A stretch of 64,000 nt of DNA from Opeltia flavorubescens (lineage: Eukaryota > Ascomycota > Lecanoromycetes > Teloschistales > Teloschistaceae), in NCBI GenBank assembly GCA_000442125.1, contig KE546971.1, positions 560,583-624,582 of the forward strand, given 5' to 3'. The notes beneath the pieces are model-generated. The model saw nothing but the letters and a program-made list of their open reading frames with translations. It did not search any database and was not told the DNA's origin. This document shows, in pieces, positions 10,003 to 21,738 of this stretch. The position numbers and the translations under genes were made by a program. How positions within the stretch are numbered: the stretch's first letter is position 1; each line of letters opens with the position of its first letter.

Positions 10003-12531
10003 CTATCTCTGGTCAGAAGAAGACCGTCGAAGGGGCTTGGTTTGGCTCTTCTGGTCATTTAGTGCATCGGGACTAGCAACCATAGGAGGATGAAATAGAC
10101 GCTTAAATTTTGACTCTACCGAGCTTTGCGCTGAAGTCTTGGGTGTCATGGCGAGGAAGTTGGTAGCCAGAGTCGGGAACTCTTTGACCATCGATTGAGG
10201 AGGTGTATTTGCTTTCGAACTTGACGTTGAGCTCCAACCGTGATTCCTTGATGGCGTAGTTGGCTGGGACTTGGAAAGGAAGAGTGGGCGGCCATCTATT
10301 GCTCGAGTCGGTGATGAACTAGGCGAACAAGGCGACTCGAGAGGAGAAGAGGCCGAGAGGGTGGATGAGGAGGAATTCCTTGAGCTCGGTAGGTTCGAAG
10401 TATCATCAGCCCCGGAAGACGTCAGCTTATCGAGATCGTTGGACGTTTCGGTAACAGGTTGACTTCGTATTGGGAGTGACATTGAAGTAGCCGCCACGAG
10501 CAAATCATCTATATCCTGGGGTCTCGTCACGCTGCGTGTTTTCCGATGCGCTTTTCCTTTTGATACCTTAGAACTATGTGCTTGCTCGAGAGGTGCAGCA
10601 ACAGGAGCGCTATTTTGCGACAGCGGACGCGCTCTGAGCTTCCCTTTGGTTTCCCTGCGAGCATCGAGCCTCGGCCGAATTGGTGTACCGACCCTCAGGT
10701 CAACTTGACTTGGACTGAAGACTACCCGATCTCGGAGCTTCTGAACTGCATCATCAAGTGCTAGCTCTATGGCGCAATGGTTCCTGATCCGACTAAGCTT
10801 TGGCCAGGTCGCTCTCTCGCCACAAAGCATAGCATCACTCATGAACTCAGGCGTCGGGTTGGAAAGCATGCGTGGAAAATCAGAGTACGATATCTGTGGG
10901 AAGATTGTGATGTCTCCAGAGTATTTTTGGCTAAGGACAGAGATGGCTTTTGTGAGCGTGTTCGGGAAGATGCCAACCTCTGCCATAGTTCGCATTCGAT
11001 GCAAAGCCTCGTCTTTGGCAAGGTGTGTCGCGTGGTGTAGCCACGATGGCCCTGATGAAGCTGTAGAGGTAGATTGATGAGCTTCTTGGGTTATGGATTC
11101 CTCTTCTTTTACAAGAAACGGTACGACATGGGGATTGACTTGCGAGACGATGAAATGATTGACATTGAACATTTCCGCTAGTCGGGTCATCGGAAGATCA
11201 TTGTCGACTGACCCATCGATCCAACGTTGCGGGGATGGATTCCATGGGACAGCATTGCCAGTCTTGGGATCTTTGGCAAGAATTGTGGCGGCTGAGAACA
11301 CCAAAGGCACGGAGCAGGATGCCGCCCTGATACTGTCAGTCGAGTGTCTCAAAAATCACGGTTTCATGACTTACACTGCTGACCATATCAAGACATTTGG
11401 AGCCGTGATATAGTTGAGCAACCTTGGGAGCTCGTAAAGACTGGCGCTCGAAACGCAAATATTTAAGATCTTGCGGGTTCGATTGTACGATTCCTGGAAC
11501 GTCATGTCGCCAAGCAGATCTTTCATGACCCGGGTAAGATGTGAGATATCGAACATTGCACCAAATTTCAGGAAACGCGCCGCTTTTCCAAGCAAACCGC
11601 TTTCGTTACCCTCCTCTTCGAACACCGCGAGGTCTCCTTGGCAGAAGCCCGCTAAGAGTTCAGGTATCTCCTCGTCTGTTCTTGTGCACAGAACAGCACT
11701 CACAATGCTGCCGGCCGACGCTCCGGAAATGATGCGAGGCAATAGTCGAGCATGCCAAAGCGCTTTGAGCACACCGATGTGATTCATGCCAAATGTTGCC
11801 CCACCTGAAAGGAGAAGAGCGCTCCTGCCAAAAGCCTGCCTCGAAAACAGGACCTGCTCCAAGATGAATTTTGACTCGAGTGCATCGCACTTGCATTTGG
11901 CGGAGACGTCGAGCAGGGCGTCCAAGGTGGCCAATGCGGACGAGATGTAGGCTTCGATGAGATCCTTGGTGCCGATGTGTGAATGTTTATACAGTCTGAT
12001 GTTACCCATGCCTCCCAAATCCCTCGTGAGCGCGGTCCGTACGAGAAAGAGCATTCGCCCAACATCACAGCTGATACGGGCCTCGTCCAACTGTTTGAGG
12101 CGTGCTTCAACTAAGGTAGGATGGTAGTCTGGTGAGTCATAGACGGCTTTCCAGTCATTATTGCCCTCCAGCTGGTCGAGCTCGGCTGCAGAGGCTTGCC
12201 AATCGCTGTAGTCTGTGGACTATTGGTGGTCGTATTATTAAATGCTCAATCGTAGTAGATGCAAACTCACCTCTCGCAGCTTCAGGTATAGGAGCTGTTT
12301 TCTGTGATCCAGGCGTTGTCTTCTATTCCTTTCATCTTTGGTTGTACCATCGTACCAATCCTCGGCAGCTTCACTAAGATTTTCGACTGGATGCCTTGCG
12401 AGTTGCAGCAGACGACCAATGGATGTTTTCGATTTGAGAGTCTTGGATGGGGAGATCCCAGATTCGGTCCAAGGCTTTCGGTGCTGCAAAGTTAAGGGAT
12501 GGAGCAAAGTCGAATTTTGAAGGATAGCCAT
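10003..12531 (-). CDS. Patatin-type triacylglycerol lipase / phospholipase, Tgl3/4/5 family
   Basis: Three exons (12531-12271, 12219-11375, 11326-10003; introns of 51 and 48 bp) give 809 residues. The N-terminal YSDWQ..A..LDQLEG block is the conserved pre-patatin region of fungal lipid-droplet lipases. The patatin core starts near residue 222 with the oxyanion loop GGATFGMNHIG. The nucleophile elbow GASAGS lies at about 253, and the catalytic Asp is in IDGSVDND at about 407. This family hydrolyses triacylglycerol, and some members also act as phospholipase or acyltransferase, on lipid droplets. The last 350 residues are Ser/Pro-rich with many RRSS- and SPT-like sites and look like a regulatory tail. 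I cannot decide between the Tgl3, Tgl4 and Tgl5 types. The exon joins restore the family-conserved sequence exactly (WSAV/AASCSVPLVF), which supports the model. Confidence 0.92.
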
Positions 12532-13278
12532 TGCATGTTGAACTCATGCGGAAATCATGAGTCGATGAGTACATAGGTCAATTGGCGTCGACGGAAAACA
12601 GCGGATGGCTGACTGTATCCAGCTCAGCAGATGAGGTCAACAAGACCATAAGGAAGTGAATAAAGCAGGATCTGGATAGTGTATAGGTTGTAGGAGGACT
12701 GGAGGTTGGATGTGGGAGTGTGGAAATAACAGCAGAGCTAGGCATGTCAGATGTCATTGTAGGTGCAGGGTCTAGGCACACCTCAACCCTTGTCTTTTCA
12801 TGATTCGTGTCGAGGTATGTGGGGGCTATTGCACGAATCATTCATGGTATGCGGTAATATCGTTTCAATACAAAAAAGCAAACCCATTTCAAACCCTTAC
12901 ATCACTGGTCATGCTCCATTCTACTATCTCTCCAGAAAAACTGGTTCTCCAACTTGATAATTTGAGAGATGCAAAGATGAAACGTTCCACGACAGGTTGC
13001 AGATGACCGGCAGATGGCGCAGCTGATCGATTCTATCTGTCGTCTACCGGCTGGCCAAGTCACTAGCCTACCAGACCGAATTGCAAGATAGTGAGCCATG
13101 AGCATGACCCGTAGTATAATCCGTTGGCAATGCTAGCATCCAATGCGCCCTGCTCGGAATTTCCGTCATGCGCCTTCGTAATCCTACATCCCTCAACCCA
13201 ATTCCTCGTTCTGTCCCAACTCCAACATCCCTCGATTGGCAAAATGCAAAAAGAAGCAGCATTAATTCCACTTTTTCT
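12532..13278. other. Intergenic, SPT5 3' end to lipase promoter
   Basis: Both flanking genes are on the minus strand, so this holds the SPT5 3' flank and the upstream region of the lipase gene. No coding or repeat structure stands out. Confidence 0.5.
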
Positions 13279-16200
13279 TCAATCACTCAGCTCGTCGTAC
13301 CGTGGGCCATCATCTCCTCCATATCCCGCCGGTGTCTCGGGCTGACCACTATATGGTGTTGGCGCATCAACCGCGTACCCAGACTGTTTAGGTGTTGAGG
13401 CCGTTGCCGCTGGGGTCGATGCGTAGCCTCCATTTGGTGTAGGCGCAGCGTACAGATCCTTTCCCGGTGTGGGTGCGTCGTATGCGCGATTGTTACTGTG
13501 CGTGCCGTTTGATGAAGCCCAATTATCATTGTACCCCGACGCTGCTGGCGTTTGATTGTATGCCGGAGTCCTACCGGAGTCGTAACCAGGAGTTCTGCCT
13601 CCCCCAAACGGATCGTGATGACCTGTCCCTGCAGGATTCCATGCTGGCGTTCGCTGTGTAGGAAATTATCAGCCTACTAAGTAATTCATGATTTCAACGA
13701 AAAGACTTACACCGCCAGATTGTCCCCCTCCATAGGATGTTCGGTTACCATCTGTATATGGATTGACTGTGCGGCTACCATCTGCAGCGCCCCAAGCAGG
13801 CGTTCGGCTACCTGCCATGGTATTTTGTTGCCATGCTGGAGTTCTCGCGGATGAGGCTGCTGCCCCAGACCAAGCAGGCGCTATTCAGTGTTAGTTCACT
13901 ATGCGTGTGATGTCTATTACTTCCGGGGAAACCTTACTCCTTGCCGCGGAAGCCCCCCAAGCCGGGGTACGACCTCCTTGTGGTATCGCCATCGGGGTAC
14001 GATTACTAGACCATCCAGGATCTCGTGCTGGTGTTGCTCCTCCAAAGCCACCGCGTCCGACGTCTCCCCTGCCACGGGCGCCGGCAAATCTTTGGTAGTC
14101 AATGTTCTGGCCAGTCATCGAACTGATAAATGTCAACCATGCATCATCTGTAGTATTCCGAAACGTAGCTTACTCCTTGAATCCCAATGTGTCCTTAGCC
14201 ACAGTAATTGTTTTCCCTTTGGTGTGTAGCTCCACCCGAGCTTCCGTATCCGTTGTATCTTTGACAATCCCGAGCAAACCTTTGTATGGCCCTTTGCGAA
14301 TCGTTACTGTCTGCCCTTGTGCGCGGTCACGTCCAAAGGATTTTGGTGGTGGCATAGTGCTGTTGCCGTTGGCGCCATTCCTCTGCATCGCCGGATTCAT
14401 CTTTGTGAGGTCCGGTCCAGCATTAGCCTGGGCAACGCGACCTCCTTTAGCAGCAATCGTTGCAACATTCGAAGCTCTCACGACCGAAATTCCTGAGTTC
14501 TCCGTCTGCTCACGATTATGCAGAAACAAGAAGGAGCGATATATGTGTAGGATAACACCTCGTTTCTGGTCCCCTCCAACTTCGCGAACTGTGTCATCAA
14601 TTCTGATTTCTGAGCCATTTCGGTCAGTAGCCACAGCGTTACGTCTTTTTTCAAGTTTGTTAGAGATCTGAGAGGGCATCACCGATCTGATGGACCCGTT
14701 CTGATCCAGCACCCGCAGTGACTCTCGATCAACTTTAATTACGCATCCGACCGTCGCTAGGCTGTGACTGCGTCAGTGTCTTGTGTTAGTGAGTGGGACG
14801 AGTTCAGTCACATACTCAAGCTGTACCAAATCGTGTATATCATACATGCCCAGCCCACCCGCGGCTCCAGAGTCACTGGCTTCTCGCAGATCTTTGCTGA
14901 AGACAGTAATCTCTTGCATGCTTAGATCGCTTAATATCGTGACCTGGTCCTTCTTGATTTGGACTACCATTCCAACTTCATCTCGGTATCGGCTGCCGCC
15001 AATGACTTTGACATGATCGCCTTCTTTGAATCTCTTTCGAAGGCCTTTAACAGGAACATCGATGACCTGGCCTCGAAGGTCTCCTTCGCTAACGCTGAGG
15101 GTGACAATGTCTCCTTGAACGGATACTGCTTTACCGCATACGCCTTGCTGTTCTCCTTCGTAGACCTCGACCATATCGCCCGGAAGATAGTTATCCTTGG
15201 CAGCACCGCTTTTCAAACTTGCAGCTAGTGCACTGAGATCCAGGTTTTCTGTGCCGTCTTCTGCCCCAGCAGTAAATCTAGTAACTTCTTCAAGGGTTGG
15301 GTTTACGTTTTCCGTAATCAAACCTTGGAGACGGAAGTCCTTGATCAGAAACCCATTAATATATGTATCACTCATGTAGGTCCAGTGCTTTTTATCGAAG
15401 GTAGACTGTGATTGCAGGTGTCGCGAGTGCTTCTTTTTAGCCTCAACGTCACTGAAAAGTCTCTGAGGCGGCCGAAGAGCAGGGTTAGTCGAACCATACG
15501 CCGCATGTCTCTTCCGTTTCTGTATGTCACCTTTGATATTACCATCGATCATGGGAGCATTGACATCTTCATTCAGGCCGTAGTCAAGTCGTGGTACAAT
15601 TCTTAGAGTAACTCCAAGTCCATTTTCCTCAACGTCGTCGATTTGCGCCAAGTCACCCACATATTTGCCTCGTTTTATCCTTACGTAACCACCGGGCTGT
15701 AATTGTTCGGTCTTGTTCACGCGCATAAGGTCGGGCATTTCCTTGATAGGAATTAGAACAGTTTTGTCGCCCCGTGGATAAACGTTGCTTATCCCATCAA
15801 GAGCAGCAGTAACGTCGGCTTGTCTGCGTGCCTCAACGTAGATGAACCCTGGTATGTTGTTCCCACGTTCAAATGCTGAGAAGATTGGGAGTGGATTCCT
15901 GGTTGAAGCCCGCTCTTCAAGTCTTCTGACGATGGCGAAAACAACCTCCCTTTCCTTTCCGGGCTTGCATTTGACACCCCAGATACTTGGATCATCGACC
16001 CCTGGAAGTAAAAGCCGCTTGGGTAGGGTGTTGATGTCCTTTGCTGCTGTTGTTCGGGAACGTCCGTAAAGATTTCGTAGTCGTTCTGCCTCCTTCTCAG
16101 CATCCAACTGTTGCATTCGCTCACGCTGGCGATCCAGTTCCCTGTGTCGTCGGTCATCGGTTTCGGCACCATCGGGTAGATCTGCTACATCATCCGGGTG

Positions 16201-16728
16201 TGTATCGGCTATGAACCCCTCCGCATTGCCTTCCTCGTCCTCTTCATCGCCTTCATCTTCTTCTTCATCCACTTCGGCTTCGACGTCGAGATATTGGTTA
16301 CGAGGATCTCTTCGTACCCTCTTTCGAGGCCGACCCTATAGGAAAACATTAAAAGACGGATCACAAGAGAGTCCAGCCTTGGGCGCAAATACCGACACTA
16401 CCTCCTCTTCGTCGTCATCATCGTCCTGATCATCCTCGTCTTCCTCTTCCCCATCCTCGCCCCCTTCCCCATCTATTTCTTCGCCTGGATCTTCCCTTGT
16501 GAGTCCAGGTCCATTGAAAGACCTAGCTGGAGAGTCTTTCTCATCCTCACTTTTGACGCCGTTTGACCCATCTGGGCGGGACTTATTGTTGTTGATGCCT
16601 GAACTTGCATCTGGCGCCTCGCCATCACCATTGATTTCATTGTCTGACTCGTCGGCAGGAGCAGGGTTGAAATTATCGTCCTCTGATTCCGAGCCAAAGT
16701 CTTGGTTTAGTATTGCATTAGAGGACAT
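13279..16728 (-). CDS. SPT5: Transcription elongation factor SPT5
   Basis: Six exons: 16728-16402, 16335-14816, 14761-14174, 14122-13938, 13880-13711 and 13653-13279, about 1054 residues. SPT5 pairs with SPT4 (DSIF) on RNA polymerase II and controls pausing and processivity in the nucleus. The N-terminus is a long acidic tract, followed by the diagnostic [20 protein letters not shown]. Then come the NGN domain ([15 protein letters not shown]) and several KOW motifs ([53 protein letters not shown]). The C-terminal repeat region carries several RTPAW units plus APTP/TPAGY variants; it is split by 51-57 bp introns and ends YDELSD. The first donor is ambiguous: exon 1 may end at 16402 (GTAGTG) or 16393 (GTATTT), and both keep the frame. 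Confidence 0.96.
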
Positions 16729-17485
16729 GGTAGGTTCAATGTGAGGTTATGTGGTACATTGGAGGGTTGAATAAACGTCGTGCCAGGAGGGCAGAAAGCC
16801 GACTGGAATGGGTGTTAAGATATTGAAGTTGCTGGTCGACTGTGATTGGCTTACTGGGTCCAAGATTAGTCAGCACTCTTCAGGCATTGGCTTGGAAGTG
16901 TAAGGCTGAAAGGTAGTACAGTATTTGCATGGCTCACTTTCTAGGTTACGCTACAGTAGCGATGACTCGTGACAGTGATCTAAGCATCCGGTAATAATTA
17001 CATGAGACTTTGTAAGCTGATGAATACTACTCCAATCGAGCAGCCTCGGTTCTCCATCTATCGATCATATATAAATCGTTCATACTCGTCATTCTTGTGA
17101 CACGGATTCACGGTGAGCCCGAAGCCTTCAACCCAGTTAAGGCCAATAATCGTGAGCACTGTCTAAAAAGTGCTGAGTCTAGAGGCTTCCCGGCCCATAT
17201 GAAACCTAACGAGTATACTGATAGTGCCAGCGTTTGGCAATATATCGATCCTGCGTTGGGTGGCTGAGTGGCAATAATGAGGCTTCTCTAATGGATGTAC
17301 GGGCGAAGCAATCCATCTGCTCCTGTGGCCGATCCTTCAGAACCGCAATTTGTCTGTCTCATAATTGTGTTTATGTGTTTGAGCCGCATCTCATCTTGGC
17401 TTTAAGTGTTATATAAGCTCAGGAACACCCTCCGCTTCCTTCTGAAGCTTTTCACGGTAATACTTTCATATTTTTCTCTTCCAAA
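16729..17485. promoter_or_regulatory. Divergent intergenic region, SPT5 / small basic protein
   Basis: The stretch separates two outward-facing genes and must contain the SPT5 promoter. A TATA-like box near 17410 and a CT-rich leader precede the plus-strand gene. I see nothing else of note. Confidence 0.5.
17410..17417 (+). promoter_or_regulatory. TATA-like box before the 17486 gene
   Basis: TATATAAG lies 76 bp before the ATG at 17486 and is followed by a pyrimidine-rich leader up to CCAAAATG. This is the usual layout of a TATA-type fungal promoter. Confidence 0.45.
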
Positions 17486-18025
17486 ATGTTTACCACTTTC
17501 GGATCAACCCGTGCTCGCATACTAGACCCTCCTTGTCCAACGACAAGGTCAGGATCTCCAAGTCTTCTGTCATCAGTAAAAGGCCTTATCAAGCGACCTT
17601 TGCAGAATCACATAGAGACTCCCATGTTCAGCAGCCAGGCACTAGCAAACATGTCGACATCCAAATCTACTCACCGCTCAAAACAGCGGTCTCGTTCCCG
17701 AGAACCTCAATCTCAAGCGTGTTCATGGGTCCCATGTTTGCGCAAGAAGTCGTCACATCGGAAACACGTACCAAGTATGATCGACTACCTCACTTTAGCC
17801 CAGCTTGAGAATGTCTGGTACAGCCAAGACAGCTGCAGAGGATTTGTACCGGCAAATCGGAATACCGAGAGCCCAGAGATTCAGCAACAGAGTCAGCGAC
17901 ATCCAACTCGAAGGTCTGACGAGCTCTTTCTTCCCGAATCCACCAGTCACCAACCAAACCTGTGGGCAGAAGGGCGATCATTCGATGAATTAGTATGGTC
18001 TCGGCCTCCATCTTATCAGCCGTGA
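17486..18025 (+). CDS. Hypothetical basic protein, no recognised domain
   Basis: An open frame of 179 residues that I do not recognise. It is rich in Ser, Arg, Gln and Pro, with an SR-like stretch (SKQRSRSREPQSQ) at about residues 66-78, a Lys/His-rich KKSSHRKH and a more ordered-looking segment, SMIDYLTLAQLENVWYSQ. It has no signal peptide and no membrane helix. In favour of a real gene are the TATA-like box, the pyrimidine-rich leader and the A-rich context of the ATG. Against it are the lack of any conserved motif and an opposing minus-strand open frame of similar length. The product may be nuclear, judging only from the basic tracts. It may also have unrecognised further exons, since open frames continue downstream of 18025. 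Confidence 0.38.
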   Translation: MFTTFGSTRARILDPPCPTTRSGSPSLLSSVKGLIKRPLQNHIETPMFSSQALANMSTSKSTHRSKQRSRSREPQSQACSWVPCLRKKSSHRKHVPSMIDYLTLAQLENVWYSQDSCRGFVPANRNTESPEIQQQSQRHPTRRSDELFLPESTSHQPNLWAEGRSFDELVWSRPPSYQP

Positions 18026-18967
18026 TCGAAAAATCATTCCGCATGTCTAGATAAGCACACCAAATCAAGCAAATCGACCTTCCGCGATGTGTTAATCGAG
18101 ATTCCTTGGAGTCAGTATATTGCGTTCTATTACCCTGAGCCTCAGCTCAATCGAGTCTGGATCTCCTTGAGTTGGATCTATTACTATCAGATGGAATCAT
18201 ACATCATCAATCATCGTTTCGAATGCTTAAAAGAACACGTTCCGTCACTTGGAGGTCTCGGATCATGTCAGCCTTGGAAGATTTCGATTGGAAGAAATCT
18301 TCCTCTGGTTTCAGTTGACGCGCATAGCCGTCAGGAACGGATTGTGCGCAATGCCGACACTGCGACTTCCTGTAAACCCCTTTAAGCGCTCTGGCAAGAT
18401 TGGATAGAAGGCATCTCGTTTTCTCCTATAAGGTTAAGCATGCGCGTAGCGCTTATGCTGTGACTGAGCAACTCCCTGTGCTCCAGCATAAGCAATTAGA
18501 TTTGCAGTCCGCTCTAATTGACTCTTCAGCCGCGAAGATTCGAGCTCCTAGCTTGATGGTGAGCCGCTGAGTCTATCAGTCCTAAGGGCCATGTCCCAAT
18601 TTCCTCCTACACGACTGAAGAGGAACATCGATACGCATTCGACACGTCAAGGCTCGTTGCTCAATTGTTTACCCTTCTCGTCGTTCAGCAATGACGGTAA
18701 ACGATACGAGCATGGATGCTAGTAATATCGCCTAGTCGTTTGATTGCCACGGGTAGCATGCGGCTGCAAAAGTACTTTGAGGAATCTCCCTTCCGACGCG
18801 CCTTTTAGAAGTGAAGGCTTGTCCTCTGGCAATTAAACCTCAACAACAAAACGTCATGGCATTAAGACTTATATCTCTCAAGCTTCCGCGCACCGATCAT
18901 TGACGGAGATCACTCTACGCTTTAGATCTTGGCATGTTGTTGTTGTTCTGCCTTTTATCATGGCAGC
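18026..18967. other. Intergenic, with paired inverted repeats
   Basis: No convincing coding sequence is seen. The stretch contains the two adjacent inverted repeats described separately and then the promoter side of the membrane-protein gene. Confidence 0.5.
18451..18520. repeat. Two adjacent perfect inverted repeats
   Basis: GCTTATGCTG at 18451-18460 is matched by its exact reverse complement CAGCATAAGC at 18484-18493 (10-bp stem, 23-nt loop). Directly after it, CAATTAGA at 18493-18500 pairs with TCTAATTG at 18513-18520 (8-bp stem, 12-nt loop). The two stems share base 18493. Function is unknown. Confidence 0.6.
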
Positions 18968-20727
18968 ATGAGTTGTCTCTCTTTCCATGCTTCTAGTCTT
19001 TCTGCTTCCAGTCGGCTTCTTTTCTTCTTTTGCTGCATTCATTTTATCTTATCTCCGATTTTCGCCTTACAAGTTGTTCCTGGATCTAATTGCACCGCTG
19101 CTTGCACCGAGCATTTCTTGAGGACCAACACCACCAGCAACGACATAACTTGTTATGATGAAGAATATAAGTCCACTGTTGCAGGAAACTCCTTCCGGGA
19201 CTGTGTGACTTGTGAATTCGATAGCATAACTTTCGATCATCAGACGAACCAGACCGACCTGGGATGGGCGTTATGTATGGAGGACCAGCTACCGACTTTG
19301 TTGGTTCTCAGAGCTAATAGATGATACTTGCAGACAATCTGCGATATGCCACCGCTTGGTGCATCTTCGACTATCCTCGATCGAAGGTTCAAGAGGTTTC
19401 AATGCCCTGTAACCAAACCTGCGGCAGTATCGCGACAGCCCTTGAGACGAACCTCTTGACGCCAAATAAATCGCAACCTTATGACTATTGTCAAGATCCA
19501 CGCTTCACTTTTGACGCTGGATCTTGTGCGTCATGCTACTCCCAGGTCCCAAATCAGAAGCTACTGGGAAATTGTAAGATCCTCCTCAGATGAGCGCATA
19601 ATGCATGGAGTAGCTCTAACGAAGTGTCAGTCCTTCGAACTCTTCAAACAGCATGCCAGTCGCAACCACCATCCACCGGATATCTACCGATCAGCGCTCC
19701 GGAAGTTTTCTCTCTTACAACTCCATCACCGTCTGAATCATCAAGCACCAACACCACACAATCCCCGCATCACCACAATAAAGATGGCACTGGTCTAACC
19801 TGGAATGCCAAAGTCGCCATCTCCATTGTCGTCCCTGTCACCGCGTTACTCATCCTCTCTCTTATTTGCCTCCTGTTCTATATCACCCGGAAAAATCGGC
19901 GACGCACTCAAAAACACCTAACCAAATCTTCCTCTCACCGCAGTCACCGTAGCAATCATCCCCAACAACCAAGAGGACCCCCGGCTCATCTTCGTTATAA
20001 CCACAAATACCCTCCGCACCCAGGACATCGTAAAACACTCTCGGCCGATACCGCGATCACGGAAAAAGATAACACCCATGCCAATACATTCAATCGCCCC
20101 TTCAGCTTTCCCCATCACACCTCCTCCATCCACCATGGAATTAACTACCCAGCTCCCTTGCGAACCCGTACAACACCCTCACCCAACCCAACGTTCTCAA
20201 CCCACGCCTCTGCGCGCACTCCCACCTTAGTAACCAGCAGCACTTCACCACGAGCCAAGCTTCCTTCCCACCTCACCGCCACAACATCCTCTCCTACCAG
20301 TGCACCCCTGACTTCCCATTCACTTTCTCCTCCCCCGTTGAATGTTCCGCAACGCCCTCCACCTCCACCTCGCGGTCTTGTCTCCTGGGAACAGCGCGGC
20401 ATTCAACACGCGCGTACCAAAAGCCTCCGAGACAGTCTACGCCGTAGTGGGGAGAGCGGGCGCACGGCAGGCACGGAAAGGGTAAAAGTTGCGATGCAAG
20501 TACCCCGGGACGCAAATATCAGCGAATGGAAGGAGGAGACACGGACGCCAACTCCAGTGACGATCATGGAGCGGGATGAGGAAGGGGAGCCGGATCGAGT
20601 GGGTTTCAGGAGAATTGAGAGGGATTTCAAAGGGAAACAAGAGAAGAAGGATGAGGAAGGGAAAGGGCGAGAGGGCGTGGAGACGGATAACGAGGAAGAG
20701 TGGAAAAAGAGAGTAGGGAGTATATAG
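18968..20727 (+). CDS. Cys-rich type I membrane glycoprotein, function unknown
   Basis: Three exons (18968-19274, 19334-19573, 19631-20727; introns of 59 and 57 bp) give 547 residues. A signal peptide covers about residues 1-33 (RLLFFFCCIHFILSPIFA). The ectodomain, to about residue 200, carries regularly spaced Cys (SNCTAAC, RDCVTCEF, MPCNQTCG, GSCASCYSQVP) and N-glycosylation sites, and a Ser/Thr/Pro stalk follows. One helix at about residues 243-268 (VAISIVVPVTALLILSLICL) ends in the stop-transfer YITRKNRRR. The cytoplasmic tail is very basic, His/Pro/Ser-rich and low-complexity, becoming acidic at the end. This plan is common among fungal plasma-membrane receptor- or sensor-like proteins, but I recognise no named family. 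An upstream in-frame ATG at 18929 would spoil the signal peptide, so 18968 was chosen. Confidence 0.75.
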
Positions 20728-21738
20728 AGATGAGTAGGTGTTTGGCGTTTCTTTACGGCTCCAATGTTCAAAAAGCGTTGAAAGCATTGGGCTGTTAGAT
20801 GTATGTATTCTATATAGCTCCGACACTTATAATGATAGAAATATACTCCTTCAATGGTAGCTAAAATTACATTTCTATTGCGATTTGCGGTTATAACAAT
20901 CTTTCTCGTGCAATGGACCGCATGAGAAAATATGGCAAAGGTCGTGAAATTACATTAGCCATTTAGCGTTTCAAGATGAAATATAATCTCTTGGATTTAA
21001 ATGCAGAACAAGGTTTAGAGACACCTCCTACCGGAAATATTTACTTGACCAGCGCAACCTCCATATGTATCGAGAGTGATTCGACAGCCATTATACTTTC
21101 GGGACGTCTGATGATATAGAAAAATGTCGAAACAAGGAAGCAGTCTGTCCTACACACCTTCGCGAAATAAATATAGCAAGTTGACTGCGGAAAGATAAAC
21201 GAGCCTGATGCCAACGATAATTCGCCACACCAAGTACACTCGTGGTAGCGACTGCCAACGCATTGGAAAGCACGAAATGATGACAAGGGATATGGTTCAG
21301 CGATGCATCTATACACCGATAATCACGATGAATTATAACTTAATGTCTGCGTGAGCCCATGTCCCAGTTATCATCGAAGGAATATAATTGGGACGAGTCG
21401 TTGCAAGGAGCCATGTTCCAAGATTACGTGAAACTTCAAGATGTGTCATGTAAATGCATCGTGACCGACAATTTCCAAATTTCCAGCCACCATATTTCCG
21501 TAGTTAAGCAAGACGCAGCTTGATAAATTCATAGATAATATGGAGATCAAGCCCGAGTATTACATCTCAAGATCAACGGCCTTCCCGAGTGGACATGTTT
21601 TGAGGAAGAAAGACAAAACCGAAAACCTCAATAAAGTGTGATCGACAGCATAAACATTTATCTAAAAATTTTCTTGATCCGCCGCCCCCAGCAAACAGTG
21701 CAGAGCGGCGTCGGTTTACCTCCAGCGGACGATACCTT
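20728..21738. other. Intergenic, no gene seen
   Basis: A/T-rich sequence between the 3' ends of the membrane glycoprotein (plus) and the repeat precursor candidate (minus). The short open frames show no domain. Confidence 0.5.
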
